A program made the translations under genes and the position numbers. From NCBI GenBank assembly GCA_963781805.1, contig CAWAHF010000004.1, forward strand, positions 1,488,001-1,552,000: a stretch of 64,000 nucleotides of DNA. Direction: 5' to 3'. The notes under the pieces were generated by a model that was given only the letters and a program-made list of their open reading frames with translations, searched no databases and had not been told where the DNA came from. Of the stretch, positions 18,512 through 27,177 are shown piece after piece. How positions within the stretch are numbered: position 1 is the stretch's first letter; each line of letters begins with the position of its first letter. The DNA comes from JAFGPL01 sp963781805. GTDB taxonomy: Bacteria > Bacteroidota > Bacteroidia > Bacteroidales > UBA10428.

Positions 18512-20668
18512 ATGAAAAAAAAGTTAGTCTTTCTTATCATCCTTTTCCTCGGGTTTTCGCAGATTTCTTATTCATACGAGGGAATGTGGATTCCTTTACT
18601 TATTGAAAAACTGAATATCAAAGACATGCAGGAGAGGGGATTCAAACTGACTGCAGAAGATATTTACAGCGTAAATCAGGCTTGCCTTACAAATGCAGTA
18701 GTTTTGTTTGGAAAAGGTTGTACGGGAGAAATTATATCTCCTGATGGTTTGTTATTAACCAATTACCATTGTGGATTTAGCCGTGTTCAATCGCATAGTA
18801 CGCTGAAAAATGATTTTATTTCAGAAGGATTCTGGGCTTATTCAAAAGAAGAAGAATTGCCAAATCCGGGATTAACAGTTTCTTTCCTGGTGCGGATGGA
18901 CGACGTTACTAATTCAGTTCTCAGCGAAGAAGACAGCAGTTTGACATATGATTTGAAGGAATTAAAAATTCATCAGCGAATTGTGAATCTTGTAGCCAAA
19001 ACCATTGAGGGTACCGGGTATGAAGCTGAAATCAAACCGTTTTTCTTTGGCAAAGCTTACTACATGTTCGTATATCAGGTTTACCGAGATGTGAGATTGG
19101 TGGGCGCCCCACCCTCTTCGATAGGTAGATTTGGAGGAGATACCGACAATTGGGTATGGCCCAGGCACACTGGTGATTTTTCACTTTTCAGGGTTTATGC
19201 TGATTCGGCAAATAACCCGGCAGATTATTCCCCTACAAATATTCCGCATAAACCAAAAAAATATTTAAATCTGTCAACAAAAGAAATCAAGGAAGGTGAT
19301 TTTACAATGGTACTCGGCTATCCTGCAAAGACGTATGAGTATTTGTCATCTAACGATGTAAAGATTCTTACCACACAAATACTTCCTAAAAAAATTGAGG
19401 TAAGGGAAGCCAGGATGGCATACATGAAGGCTGCGATGGACAAAAGTGCTGAAATAAATCTGATGTATGCAAATAAATATGCAGGGACAGCTAATGCCTG
19501 GAAAAAATGGATTGGAGTGGTTGAAGGAGCAAAAAAATTTAACACTGTTGCCAAGAAAGTTGCATTCGAGCAACAACTTACCCGGTGGTTTCAGGACAAT
19601 CCAATCTATAATGCAAAATACGGGAATGTTTTACAGGATTTTACACGAATTTATACCAGGATCGAACCTTATAGTATTGCGGTTGATTTTGGCCAGGAGG
19701 CTATATTTGGTACAGAACTAATCGAATATATATCCGATTTCGTCAAACTGGTAAACCTTGGTCAGAATTCAGCGCTAACGGTATATAAGAAAACAATTTC
19801 GGATTTGATCAACAGTACAGATTATTTTTTCCATTATTACTATAAACCGATAGATGAACAGGTATTTGGGAAAATGCTTGAATTGTATTTCAAGAATGTT
19901 AACCCGGATTTTTATCCGGATTTTTATAAGACGATCCAAACCAAATATCATGGAAATTATACTGAATATGCCCACCAGATATTTAAAAAAACCATTTTTA
20001 CAGATAAGACGAAGGTATTGTATTTGTTAAGTAGTTACAGCTATACCGATGTAAAGAAAATCATTTCTGATCCGATGTTTAAAATATATAACTCTTTCGG
20101 AAAGATATATTCAGCAAAAGTTTACCCTGTCTTTAATGAACTTGATGATTCACTGCAAATGCTTTATCCGGAATACCTTGAAGCGTTGATGCAAATGCAG
20201 CCTGAGAAACATTTTTATCCCGATGCAAATTTTACCATGCGCATGACCTACGGAAAGGTTGAAGGATATTCGCCTGCCGATGCAATAGATTACCGCTACC
20301 TTACTACATTAAAAGGTGTAATGGAGAAAGAAAATCCGAACGTATGGGATTACGAAGTTCCTCGCAGGCTTAAAGAACTCTACCTGCACAAAGACTTCGG
20401 CGATTATGTAATTGATGGCAATATTCCCGTATGTTTTACCGCTTCAAACCACACATCGGGCGGTAATTCAGGAAGTCCTGTATTCAATGCAAACGGAGAA
20501 TTGATCGGACTTAATTTCGATCGTAATTGGGAAGGTACACTCAATGATTATATGTATGATCCAGCTATGTGCAGGAATATTTCGTTAGATGTGCGATATA
20601 TATTGTTTATTATTGATAAATATGCCGGTGCACAGAATATTATTGATGAATTGACCATTGTTAACTAA
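18512..20668 (+). CDS. S46-family dipeptidyl-peptidase, DPP11-like
   Basis: A 718-residue secreted serine exopeptidase with signal peptide MKKKLVFLIILFLGFSQISY. The triad is readable: His86 in NYHCGF, Asp222 in RHTGDFSLF, Ser653 in SGGNSGSPVF. GRFGGDTDNWVWPRHTG is an S46 signature. Arg671 lies 18 residues after the catalytic Ser in FDRNWEGT, the position where DPP11 enzymes carry the Arg that selects Asp/Glu at P1, so acidic-residue specificity is predicted rather than the hydrophobic preference of DPP7. It should act in the periplasm, feeding dipeptides to importers. Confidence 0.92.
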   Translation: MKKKLVFLIILFLGFSQISYSYEGMWIPLLIEKLNIKDMQERGFKLTAEDIYSVNQACLTNAVVLFGKGCTGEIISPDGLLLTNYHCGFSRVQSHSTLKNDFISEGFWAYSKEEELPNPGLTVSFLVRMDDVTNSVLSEEDSSLTYDLKELKIHQRIVNLVAKTIEGTGYEAEIKPFFFGKAYYMFVYQVYRDVRLVGAPPSSIGRFGGDTDNWVWPRHTGDFSLFRVYADSANNPADYSPTNIPHKPKKYLNLSTKEIKEGDFTMVLGYPAKTYEYLSSNDVKILTTQILPKKIEVREARMAYMKAAMDKSAEINLMYANKYAGTANAWKKWIGVVEGAKKFNTVAKKVAFEQQLTRWFQDNPIYNAKYGNVLQDFTRIYTRIEPYSIAVDFGQEAIFGTELIEYISDFVKLVNLGQNSALTVYKKTISDLINSTDYFFHYYYKPIDEQVFGKMLELYFKNVNPDFYPDFYKTIQTKYHGNYTEYAHQIFKKTIFTDKTKVLYLLSSYSYTDVKKIISDPMFKIYNSFGKIYSAKVYPVFNELDDSLQMLYPEYLEALMQMQPEKHFYPDANFTMRMTYGKVEGYSPADAIDYRYLTTLKGVMEKENPNVWDYEVPRRLKELYLHKDFGDYVIDGNIPVCFTASNHTSGGNSGSPVFNANGELIGLNFDRNWEGTLNDYMYDPAMCRNISLDVRYILFIIDKYAGAQNIIDELTIVN

Positions 20669-20681
20669 TGAACCAGAACAT

Positions 20682-21746
20682 ATGAAACATGTATATATAC
20701 GACTGAACGGACGCGGTAATGCCTGGCCTGTATTTGTTGGGGGTAACCATCCATTTTATAATGCATCTGATCCTGATGATTTAGGCAATGTTTCCTATTC
20801 CATCATCGGTTCAGATACTAATGAGTTTACAAATGGAAAGATTGATTGGGAATTGCTTATCGATGCCGGCAACAATACGGTTCCGTATATTATCCGCAAT
20901 GAAAACAGAATTCCGGAAGCAATGATTATTACTCATCCTCATTTGGACCATATTGTCGGAATAGACTGGATTGCACAGAGTTATGTTCATTTAAATGATT
21001 ACCAAAAAAAGTATCCGTTATACACAACTCTACCATGCTGGGAAATTGTTAAAAATTCATTTCATCAACTTATAAATATTATTGACTTTCATGAACTTGA
21101 AACAGGTGTTCAAACCAGAATTGAAGAGGTACCTGAAATGTTCGTTACTGCTTATCCCGTATTTCATGGTGAGAGCGGATTTGGAGCTTCTCTTCTGCTT
21201 TTTGAACATCACAGCTCTGAACAAATCTTATCGAGAGCAGTAATTACAGGTGATATGCTTGTTCCGTTATTGAGAAATAAAGATTTTGAAGTAATATCCA
21301 GTGCGAAAGTTATGTATATTGACAGCAACAACAGATTTTCTTATCCTGTTTCAAGTCATGGAAGTTTTACATCATTAGATCCTCTGGGTGGAAAAAAAAG
21401 TGAATACCTTACAAAATGGCTGGAAAACCTGAACTTTTCCATGTTATTTGCTCCACATCTGCAACAACCTTATAATTCCAATATTCATGCGTATTTTGAT
21501 GAATTTATCAGGGAAAACAAAGACCTGGATAAAATGGTTTTCTCTATAACCGATATGCTAAAAAGAACAAATATTAAAACGGTAAACCTGGTTCATTACA
21601 GTGGGAATGAGGACTTGAAAATGCACCATCAAAAAATCATGAACGATAAGGAGCTTGAAAAGTGGTCAAATGATGTCATGGTAAAAGAAAATATCCAAAG
21701 TAAAATTTTTGTACCAAAAACCGGCAGTATATTTCAGCTGGCCTGA
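20682..21746 (+). CDS. Metallo-beta-lactamase-fold hydrolase
   Basis: A 354-residue MBL-fold protein without a signal peptide. The metal motif is MIITHPHLDHIVGID (HxHxDH), with later His and Asp ligands probably in PVFHGESG and AVITGDML. The opening MKHVYIRLNGRGNAWPVFVG with GSDTNEFTNGKIDWELLIDAG is not a family I can name more closely. The ATG at 20682 lies 13 bases after the peptidase stop and is preferred to the overlapping TTG frame at 20658. The substrate is unknown; cytosolic hydrolysis of a thioester, ester or phosphodiester is typical. Confidence 0.8.
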   Translation: MKHVYIRLNGRGNAWPVFVGGNHPFYNASDPDDLGNVSYSIIGSDTNEFTNGKIDWELLIDAGNNTVPYIIRNENRIPEAMIITHPHLDHIVGIDWIAQSYVHLNDYQKKYPLYTTLPCWEIVKNSFHQLINIIDFHELETGVQTRIEEVPEMFVTAYPVFHGESGFGASLLLFEHHSSEQILSRAVITGDMLVPLLRNKDFEVISSAKVMYIDSNNRFSYPVSSHGSFTSLDPLGGKKSEYLTKWLENLNFSMLFAPHLQQPYNSNIHAYFDEFIRENKDLDKMVFSITDMLKRTNIKTVNLVHYSGNEDLKMHHQKIMNDKELEKWSNDVMVKENIQSKIFVPKTGSIFQLA

Positions 21747-21873
21747 TTTTTTTGCGGTTTCATTCAACATTTAATTTAAAAGATTTCTGTCATATAATCT
21801 GGGTCTGAATTCGATTTTACCCATTTTAATCTTTCTTTTATTTTAGCCGGTGATAAATTATTGGATATTTTTT

Positions 21874-21881
21874 TATATTTG
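21874..21881 (+). promoter_or_regulatory. Bacteroidota -7 promoter box TATATTTG upstream of nikR
   Basis: TATATTTG is an exact match to the TAnnTTTG -7 consensus of Bacteroidota sigma factors. Transcription would start about 7 bases downstream, inside the putative NikR operator. No clear TTTG -33 element is seen at the expected spacing. Confidence 0.5.
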
Positions 21882-21907
21882 TGTTACTTTTTAAAAAATA
21901 ATAACAC
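21881..21907. promoter_or_regulatory. Candidate NikR operator (GTGTTAC-N13-ATAACAC)
   Basis: A 27-bp near-palindrome, GTGTTAC at 21881-21887 and ATAACAC at 21901-21907, ends one base before the nikR ATG and overlaps the expected transcription start. NikR tetramers bind dyads with half-sites about two helical turns apart, and this arrangement fits. It implies nickel-dependent autorepression (inference). Confidence 0.55.
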
Positions 21908-21908
21908 T

Positions 21909-22310
21909 ATGGCAGTTATCAGATTTGGAGTTTCATTGGAAAACAAGACGCTGGAAAAACTGGATGAATATATTAAGGACTATCAGCTTCCAAACAGATC
22001 CCAAGCTATCCGGCATTTAATTGAAAAAAACGAAGTGGAAAAAAAATGGAAATGTAATAACGAAGTTGCAGGAGCCATCGTAATAGTTTACAATCATCAC
22101 AAATTTGATATAACCAACAAATCTAATGAGTTACAGCACGATTTTCATCATTGTATTTTATCTGCCCAGCATATTCATCTCAATCATGATTTTTGCCTTG
22201 AAACAATTGCTGTAAAAGGTAAAGCCCAGGAATTAACAGAGCTTGCCGATAAGATTATTGCACTCAAAGGAGTACAACACGGTAAACTTGTAATGAGCAA
22301 ATCGGAATAA
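21909..22310 (+). CDS. nikR: Nickel-responsive transcriptional regulator NikR
   Basis: A 133-residue ribbon-helix-helix repressor with an ACT-like nickel-binding domain. The N-terminal RHH is VIRFGVSLENKTLEKLDEYI. The high-affinity Ni2+ ligands of E. coli NikR (His76, His87, His89, Cys95) are conserved with offset one: His77, His88, His90 and Cys96 in LQHDFHH and QHIHLNHDFC. The ending KGVQHGKLVM also matches. The ATG at 21909 is chosen; the longer frame from 21861 would run through the promoter and operator. It should repress nickel uptake genes downstream when Ni2+ is sufficient. Confidence 0.93.
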   Translation: MAVIRFGVSLENKTLEKLDEYIKDYQLPNRSQAIRHLIEKNEVEKKWKCNNEVAGAIVIVYNHHKFDITNKSNELQHDFHHCILSAQHIHLNHDFCLETIAVKGKAQELTELADKIIALKGVQHGKLVMSKSE

Positions 22311-22326
22311 TTTTTTTTAAAATTAA

Positions 22327-22353
22327 GTAACACCTCTTAGAAAACCATAACAC
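22327..22353. promoter_or_regulatory. Second NikR-like site before the TonB receptor gene
   Basis: GTAACAC at 22327-22333 and ATAACAC at 22347-22353 are again separated by 13 bases, the same 27-bp geometry as the site before nikR, but with the left arm in direct rather than inverted orientation. It ends 16 bases before the receptor ATG. Weaker than the first site; regulation by NikR is a guess from spacing and arm identity. Confidence 0.4.
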
Positions 22354-22369
22354 CCTAAGATATAAACAA

Positions 22370-24295
22370 ATGAAATTCAGCCATTTATTTTTATTCTCGA
22401 TAACATATGTTTTTAATTTGAATATGTTGGCGCAACAAAGCCTATCAGACACAATTGAACTGGATGAAGTGGTTGTTACCGGCTCAAAGGTTGAAGTAGC
22501 CAGAAAAAATGTACCCCTTGCAGTTTCGGTGGTTACGCATGAAGAAATTGAACAGTCGGGCGAATCAGATATACTTCCAGTTATTAGTCAGCAGGTACCC
22601 GGTGTATTCGTTACCGAAAGGGGAATTACCGGTTTTGGGGTATCCAACGGTGCTGCAGGCCAGATCAATATCAGGGGTCTTGGAGGTAATCCAACCACCC
22701 AGGTGCTTATTCTGATTGACGGGCATCCGCAGTTTATGGGATTGATGGGACATCCGTTACCAGATGCTTATGTTTCTTCGGATGTGGAAAAAGTTGAAGT
22801 AATCCGTGGTCCGGCCTCTATTCTTTATGGCTCCAATGCTTTTGGAGGTGTAATAAATATTATTACCCGCAAACAGCATTCCGATGGCGCTACCCTGAAT
22901 GCAAAAGCGCTTTATGGTTCTTTTAATACTCAAAAGTTATCATTAAATGGAGGGTTACGTAAAAACAGGTTCGATATTTTTGCATCCGTCAACCATGATC
23001 ACACCGACGGCCACAGAGATACTTCTGATTTTTCCATAACAAATACATATGTTAAAACAGGTTATAAATTAACCAAAAATATTTATGCAGTAGCCGATTT
23101 AAGCCTTGCGCACTTCGAGGCAGCAGATCCTGGTCCTGGTACAGGTGTTGCTGGTGAACGCATTAACATACATCGTGGAAAAACTGCCTTATCTATTGAA
23201 AATAATTTTAAATCGATCGAGGGTGCATTTAAAATCTATTCCAATTTTGGTGAACACAATATTACCGATGGATGGCAATCCATTGATGAAATGAATGGGA
23301 TTATGTTTTACCAGTCGTTAAAACTTATCCGGAATGTAACCCTTACTGCAGGGTATGACTATATGGATTACGGCGGAAAAGGAAGTCCGATAGTGTCTGT
23401 TCTAAGGGATGAAAACGGAAATATAATACCTGGTCCAAACGGTCCCCAGTTCGTACCATCGGAATTCAATAATAAATGGATAAGCATGCAGAATAGTGCC
23501 TTTTACATAAATTATCAGCAAAATATTCTTGGGAAAATTTTTGTGAATGGAGGTGTTCGCTACGAATCCAATAGTACGTATGGGAATGAATTAATACCCG
23601 AAGCCGGAGCAGCTTTAAATATTTCCAATAGAACTACACTAAAAGGTTCTATCTCAAAAGGATATCGCCCACCTTCCATACGGGAGCTCTACTTTTTCCC
23701 TCCTGCCAACAATAATCTGCAGCCTGAAAAGATGATGGATTATGAAATAAGCTGGATTCAGAAATGGCTAAACCATAAAATAAAAACTGAATTAACAACT
23801 TATCTTAACCAGGGAGACAATCTTATCATCATGGTTCCAAGCGTGGCACCACCTCCGCCAATATACCGTAATACAGGAAGCTTTAAAAATTTTGGAATCG
23901 AATTTTCAGGATCTGCCGTTATCACTAAAAATCTGAAATTGAATACGAACTATTCCTTTATTCATATGGATACTCCTCTGCCGGGAACTCCCGAACAGAA
24001 CATGTTTGTTGCAGCAAACTATTCATTGAAGAAATTCGGGTTCACCCTGAGCATGCAAAACATTTCAAATCTGTATAATGATATCGGAAGTGAAACAAAA
24101 ATTCTGGAAAAATATTATACAGTTCTGGGAGCACATCTCAGGTACCAACTGACAAAATATCTGAATTTCTTTGTTATCGGCAATAATTTATTAAATGAAA
24201 AGTACTCTATTATAAATGGCTATCTCATGCCGGGAATAAATTTTTTAGCCGGCATAAATCTTAACCTGAAGAAAGATTTTAAATCGATTGAATAA
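22370..24295 (+). CDS. TonB-dependent outer-membrane receptor, probably for a nickel complex
   Basis: A 641-residue receptor with a signal peptide (MKFSHLFLFSITYVFNLNML), a TonB box-like region DTIELDEVVVTGSKVEVARK, plug domain NIRGLGGNPTTQVLILIDG and EKVEVIRGPASILYGSNAFGGVINI, then a beta-barrel with KGYRPPSIRELYF. No carboxypeptidase-like N-terminal extension. It lies directly downstream of nikR and upstream of a nickel-type permease, so the ligand is likely nickel or a nickel chelate. Sequence alone does not exclude cobalt or another chelate. Confidence 0.88.
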   Translation: MKFSHLFLFSITYVFNLNMLAQQSLSDTIELDEVVVTGSKVEVARKNVPLAVSVVTHEEIEQSGESDILPVISQQVPGVFVTERGITGFGVSNGAAGQINIRGLGGNPTTQVLILIDGHPQFMGLMGHPLPDAYVSSDVEKVEVIRGPASILYGSNAFGGVINIITRKQHSDGATLNAKALYGSFNTQKLSLNGGLRKNRFDIFASVNHDHTDGHRDTSDFSITNTYVKTGYKLTKNIYAVADLSLAHFEAADPGPGTGVAGERINIHRGKTALSIENNFKSIEGAFKIYSNFGEHNITDGWQSIDEMNGIMFYQSLKLIRNVTLTAGYDYMDYGGKGSPIVSVLRDENGNIIPGPNGPQFVPSEFNNKWISMQNSAFYINYQQNILGKIFVNGGVRYESNSTYGNELIPEAGAALNISNRTTLKGSISKGYRPPSIRELYFFPPANNNLQPEKMMDYEISWIQKWLNHKIKTELTTYLNQGDNLIIMVPSVAPPPPIYRNTGSFKNFGIEFSGSAVITKNLKLNTNYSFIHMDTPLPGTPEQNMFVAANYSLKKFGFTLSMQNISNLYNDIGSETKILEKYYTVLGAHLRYQLTKYLNFFVIGNNLLNEKYSIINGYLMPGINFLAGINLNLKKDFKSIE

Positions 24296-24313
24296 ATTTC
24301 ACAGATTGAAAAA

Positions 24314-25819
24314 ATGATGAGAATAATTTCCAAAAGAAGAAAACTTATACGTAATATTAGATTACGAGTATTATATACGCTTTTTATTCTTTCTGCCAGT
24401 CCTCATTTCGGATTTGCAATCCCACCATCCCTAAACCAAAAATATATAATCGATACTGATTGTGCTACAGATGATTTTCGTGCGATAAATTTTTTATTAT
24501 CCAGACCAGAAATAGAAATCTCTGCAATTGTTGTATCCGAAGGAAGTCTGGAACCACAGGATGGAATAAGAAAAATCAGATCGCTTTTAGATGACTGGGG
24601 CATACAATCCATTCCGGTCTTTTGCAACACGTCCCGTTTAAATATCCATCCTGCCTGGCGGGATTTATGTCTTAAAGCCCGATGGGGAAACAAAGAATTG
24701 AAATCTGATTGTGAGGATTTTGAATCTGGTTTAACATCAGTGCTAAAGGATGAATCACCAGAGAGTTATACACTGCTCTGTTTAGGTTCGCTTTCAACTG
24801 CTTCCAGGTTAGTGATGAACAAGCCTCAGCTTGTTTCCAAATTCAAAAGAATTGTATGGTATACCCAATCTTATCGTCCGTTACAGGGATTTAATTATGA
24901 ATGTGATAAAACGGCTGCTGATATCATTTTAAAATCATCCCAAATCAGGGTAGATATTATTTCAAACCTGGGAATGAATAATTTGGTATTTAACCAGAAT
25001 ATGTTAGAGCTGGCCAAAAAATACAATAATCCACTCTCTCGGGAATTGATAAAATTTCATTCACAACCTGTAATTGAAACTTTACTGAAAGAGAATCACT
25101 TTATTCTTAAAGATGAGTTGACAGCATTCTATATTCTTAGACCTGAATTATTTGGTATAACTTTAAAACCACCGGATATCAGAATTAGATACAATATTTC
25201 CATTGATTCAACAGCAATAAAGGAATTAATGGAAGACCTTTTAAAAGAAGTTTATTCAGCTGAACGCAATATCGTATTCAGTTCTTTTCCTGCCCGGCAT
25301 GAGCAGTTTAATTACGATGTGCGTCAAATGATGGATTCTGCCATTGCCTGGTATGGCAAGGAAGAATGGAAAGCTTGCGTAATGACAGATGAATTTCATG
25401 GCCACCTGGGCGTATTTTCAATTGTCGGAGCCAAAATGGGAATTAAGGCACGTGAATTATTCGAAGTTGGTCCTGATCAATTGCAGGTGGTTTCATTTGC
25501 AGGTACCAAACCTCCGTACAGTTGTCTGAACGATGGCATACAGGTTAGTACCGGCGCTACACTTGGGCAGGGTCTGATTTCAGTTTCATCAGACAGCATT
25601 ACCCGCCCGGAAGCGATATTCACATACAATGGAAAAAGTTATAAAATAAGGCTGAAGGATGAATACCTGAAGATTGTGAATGATGATATCCAGGATGGCA
25701 TTGTTAAGTTCGGTTTGCTTGATGACGGATACTGGAAACTTGTCAGGCAATCAGCACTCAGATATTGGCTTCAATGGGATCGAAATAAAATATTTGATAT
25801 CAGTCCATTACAACTTTAA
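24314..25819 (+). CDS. Exported fusion of a nucleoside hydrolase-like domain and an FmdE-like domain
   Basis: A 501-residue two-domain protein behind a basic N-terminus and hydrophobic segment (LYTLFILSASPHFGFA) that looks like a signal peptide or anchor. Residues about 43-300 resemble inosine-uridine nucleoside hydrolases: YIIDTDCATDDFRAI in the place of the Ca2+-binding DxDxxxDD motif, and LKDELTAFYILRPELF for the late Asp, though the usual HD pair is KD. Residues about 340-501 resemble FmdE (formylmethanofuran dehydrogenase subunit E family): TDEFHGHLGVFSIVGAKMG with His362, and CLNDGIQVSTGATLGQG. The position between the receptor and nickel permease suggests handling of a nickel-bearing ligand in the periplasm; the reaction is unknown. 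Confidence 0.8.
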   Translation: MMRIISKRRKLIRNIRLRVLYTLFILSASPHFGFAIPPSLNQKYIIDTDCATDDFRAINFLLSRPEIEISAIVVSEGSLEPQDGIRKIRSLLDDWGIQSIPVFCNTSRLNIHPAWRDLCLKARWGNKELKSDCEDFESGLTSVLKDESPESYTLLCLGSLSTASRLVMNKPQLVSKFKRIVWYTQSYRPLQGFNYECDKTAADIILKSSQIRVDIISNLGMNNLVFNQNMLELAKKYNNPLSRELIKFHSQPVIETLLKENHFILKDELTAFYILRPELFGITLKPPDIRIRYNISIDSTAIKELMEDLLKEVYSAERNIVFSSFPARHEQFNYDVRQMMDSAIAWYGKEEWKACVMTDEFHGHLGVFSIVGAKMGIKARELFEVGPDQLQVVSFAGTKPPYSCLNDGIQVSTGATLGQGLISVSSDSITRPEAIFTYNGKSYKIRLKDEYLKIVNDDIQDGIVKFGLLDDGYWKLVRQSALRYWLQWDRNKIFDISPLQL

Positions 25820-25871
25820 TCAAATCAAAAAATATCATCTTTAAATTTTCACTTAATAACAGAAGGAAATT

Positions 25872-26600
25872 ATGAATAATGAAATTTTAGTGCTTTCAGC
25901 ATCGGCAGCAACCATCGCTTTTATCCACACAATCTTTGGTCCCGATCACTATGTGCCCTTTATAGTCATGTCGAAAGCCCGCAACTGGTCCATTATGAAA
26001 ACAAGCATCCTTACTGTTGTTTGTGGCCTTGGACATGTCGGAAGTTCTATCATTCTTGGAATCATTGGGATTGCTTTGGGTATTGGCGTATCGAAACTCA
26101 AACATATTGAAGGCATTCGTGGAAATATAGCTGCCTGGGCATTTATTATTTTTGGTTTTGGATATCTGATTTGGGGACTATGGAAAGCTTATAAAAACAA
26201 ACCTCATACACATCTTCATGTACATGGTGATGTTGTTCACGAGCATGTACATCCACATAAGGATCAAAAGCAACATGATATAACCCAACATAGCCATAAT
26301 CACCAGGTGAAAAAACCAAACATTACTCCCTGGATTCTTTTTACCATATTTGTATTAGGCCCATGTGAACCTCTTATTCCATTATTTATTTATCCGGCAG
26401 CCCAACACAATACTAAAGGAGTTATATTTGTCTCGGTTATTTTTTCTGCAGTAACCATTGTAACCATGTTAATATTGGTTTTAATCCTCTCAACCGGTTT
26501 GAAAGTATTGCCCTTTGGTAAACTGGAAAGATATACGCACGCACTTGCCGGAGCAACCATATTTTTGAGTGGTTGTGCCATTGTGATCCTGGGGTTATGA
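25872..26600 (+). CDS. Nickel/cobalt permease-like membrane protein with a His-rich loop
   Basis: A 242-residue membrane protein with about six helices. The first helix holds HTIFGPDHYVPF, a His/Asp-His motif like the metal-selecting helix of NiCoT/UreH/NicO-type permeases, and a second GHVGSS follows. A cytosol- or periplasm-facing loop at about residues 114-145 is packed with His (HTHLHVHGDVVHEHVHPH), a common metal buffer. LGPCEPLIPLFIYPA marks the second half. As last gene of the NikR locus it is the probable inner-membrane step of nickel import. Confidence 0.85.
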   Translation: MNNEILVLSASAATIAFIHTIFGPDHYVPFIVMSKARNWSIMKTSILTVVCGLGHVGSSIILGIIGIALGIGVSKLKHIEGIRGNIAAWAFIIFGFGYLIWGLWKAYKNKPHTHLHVHGDVVHEHVHPHKDQKQHDITQHSHNHQVKKPNITPWILFTIFVLGPCEPLIPLFIYPAAQHNTKGVIFVSVIFSAVTIVTMLILVLILSTGLKVLPFGKLERYTHALAGATIFLSGCAIVILGL

Positions 26601-26616
26601 AAATCGCGCAAAAAAA

Positions 26617-26638
26617 AATCCCGGTCGAAACCGGGATT
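26617..26638. terminator. Hairpin after the nickel locus
   Basis: AATCCCGGT-CGAA-ACCGGGATT forms a 9-bp stem with a CGAA tetraloop, preceded by a run of A. No T-run follows on the plus strand, so it is a hairpin 3' end or a terminator for the minus strand. Confidence 0.6.
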
Positions 26639-26855
26639 AAACACCTAAAACTAATTAAACCCTATCAAACAAAGAACTTACACCTGTACTAATTAACCCT
26701 AATACTATTTTGAATTTTTTATTTTCTTCATATCAAAAGTACCAAATATATCTATCGCTTCAAGCAAAAACCCAATGATATTCGTTATCAGATGGTGGTG
26801 ATTTTCATCACTTAAATCAGCTAAGAAAAAAACCATTTGTAACTCCAAAAAAAAA

Positions 26856-26878
26856 TCCAGCCGAAGCTGGACCTTTTT
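26856..26878 (+). terminator. Rho-independent terminator-like hairpin
   Basis: TCCAGC-CGAA-GCTGGA followed by CCTTTTT gives a classical intrinsic terminator on the plus strand. It shares the CGAA loop with the hairpin 240 bases upstream. Confidence 0.65.
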
Positions 26879-27177
26879 AATTAACCCTAATAACTAAACC
26901 CAAAATATAAAACAATGAAAAACCTTTCTATTTTTAAATGTTTACGCTGAAGGAAAATTAATGTTTCATTCTTATAATAAAAAAATTATAAATATTAAAA
27001 AAACACTATTGAATGGTCTGTAAATTACAATTACCTTACCACTCAAGCTGAAAAATCTCAATTCGAAAATTAACAAGAGTCATAATATTTCATTCTTTGC
27101 CAACAATCAACTTTATCAAGTCGCGATACTTTTAAATACGTTTCAGAATAATTATTTTTACACAATTATGATCCATC
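26879..27177. other. AT-rich gap without a recognised gene
   Basis: No convincing gene is seen between the terminator and the ABC protein. The only short frames are AT-rich and lack protein character. The upstream region of the ABC gene contains TACGTTTC, one base off the -7 consensus. Confidence 0.5.

Noticed and set aside
26912..26950. Short frame MKNLSIFKCLR as a leader peptide
   Set aside because: Only 11 codons and more than 200 bases from the next gene; no attenuator structure connects it.
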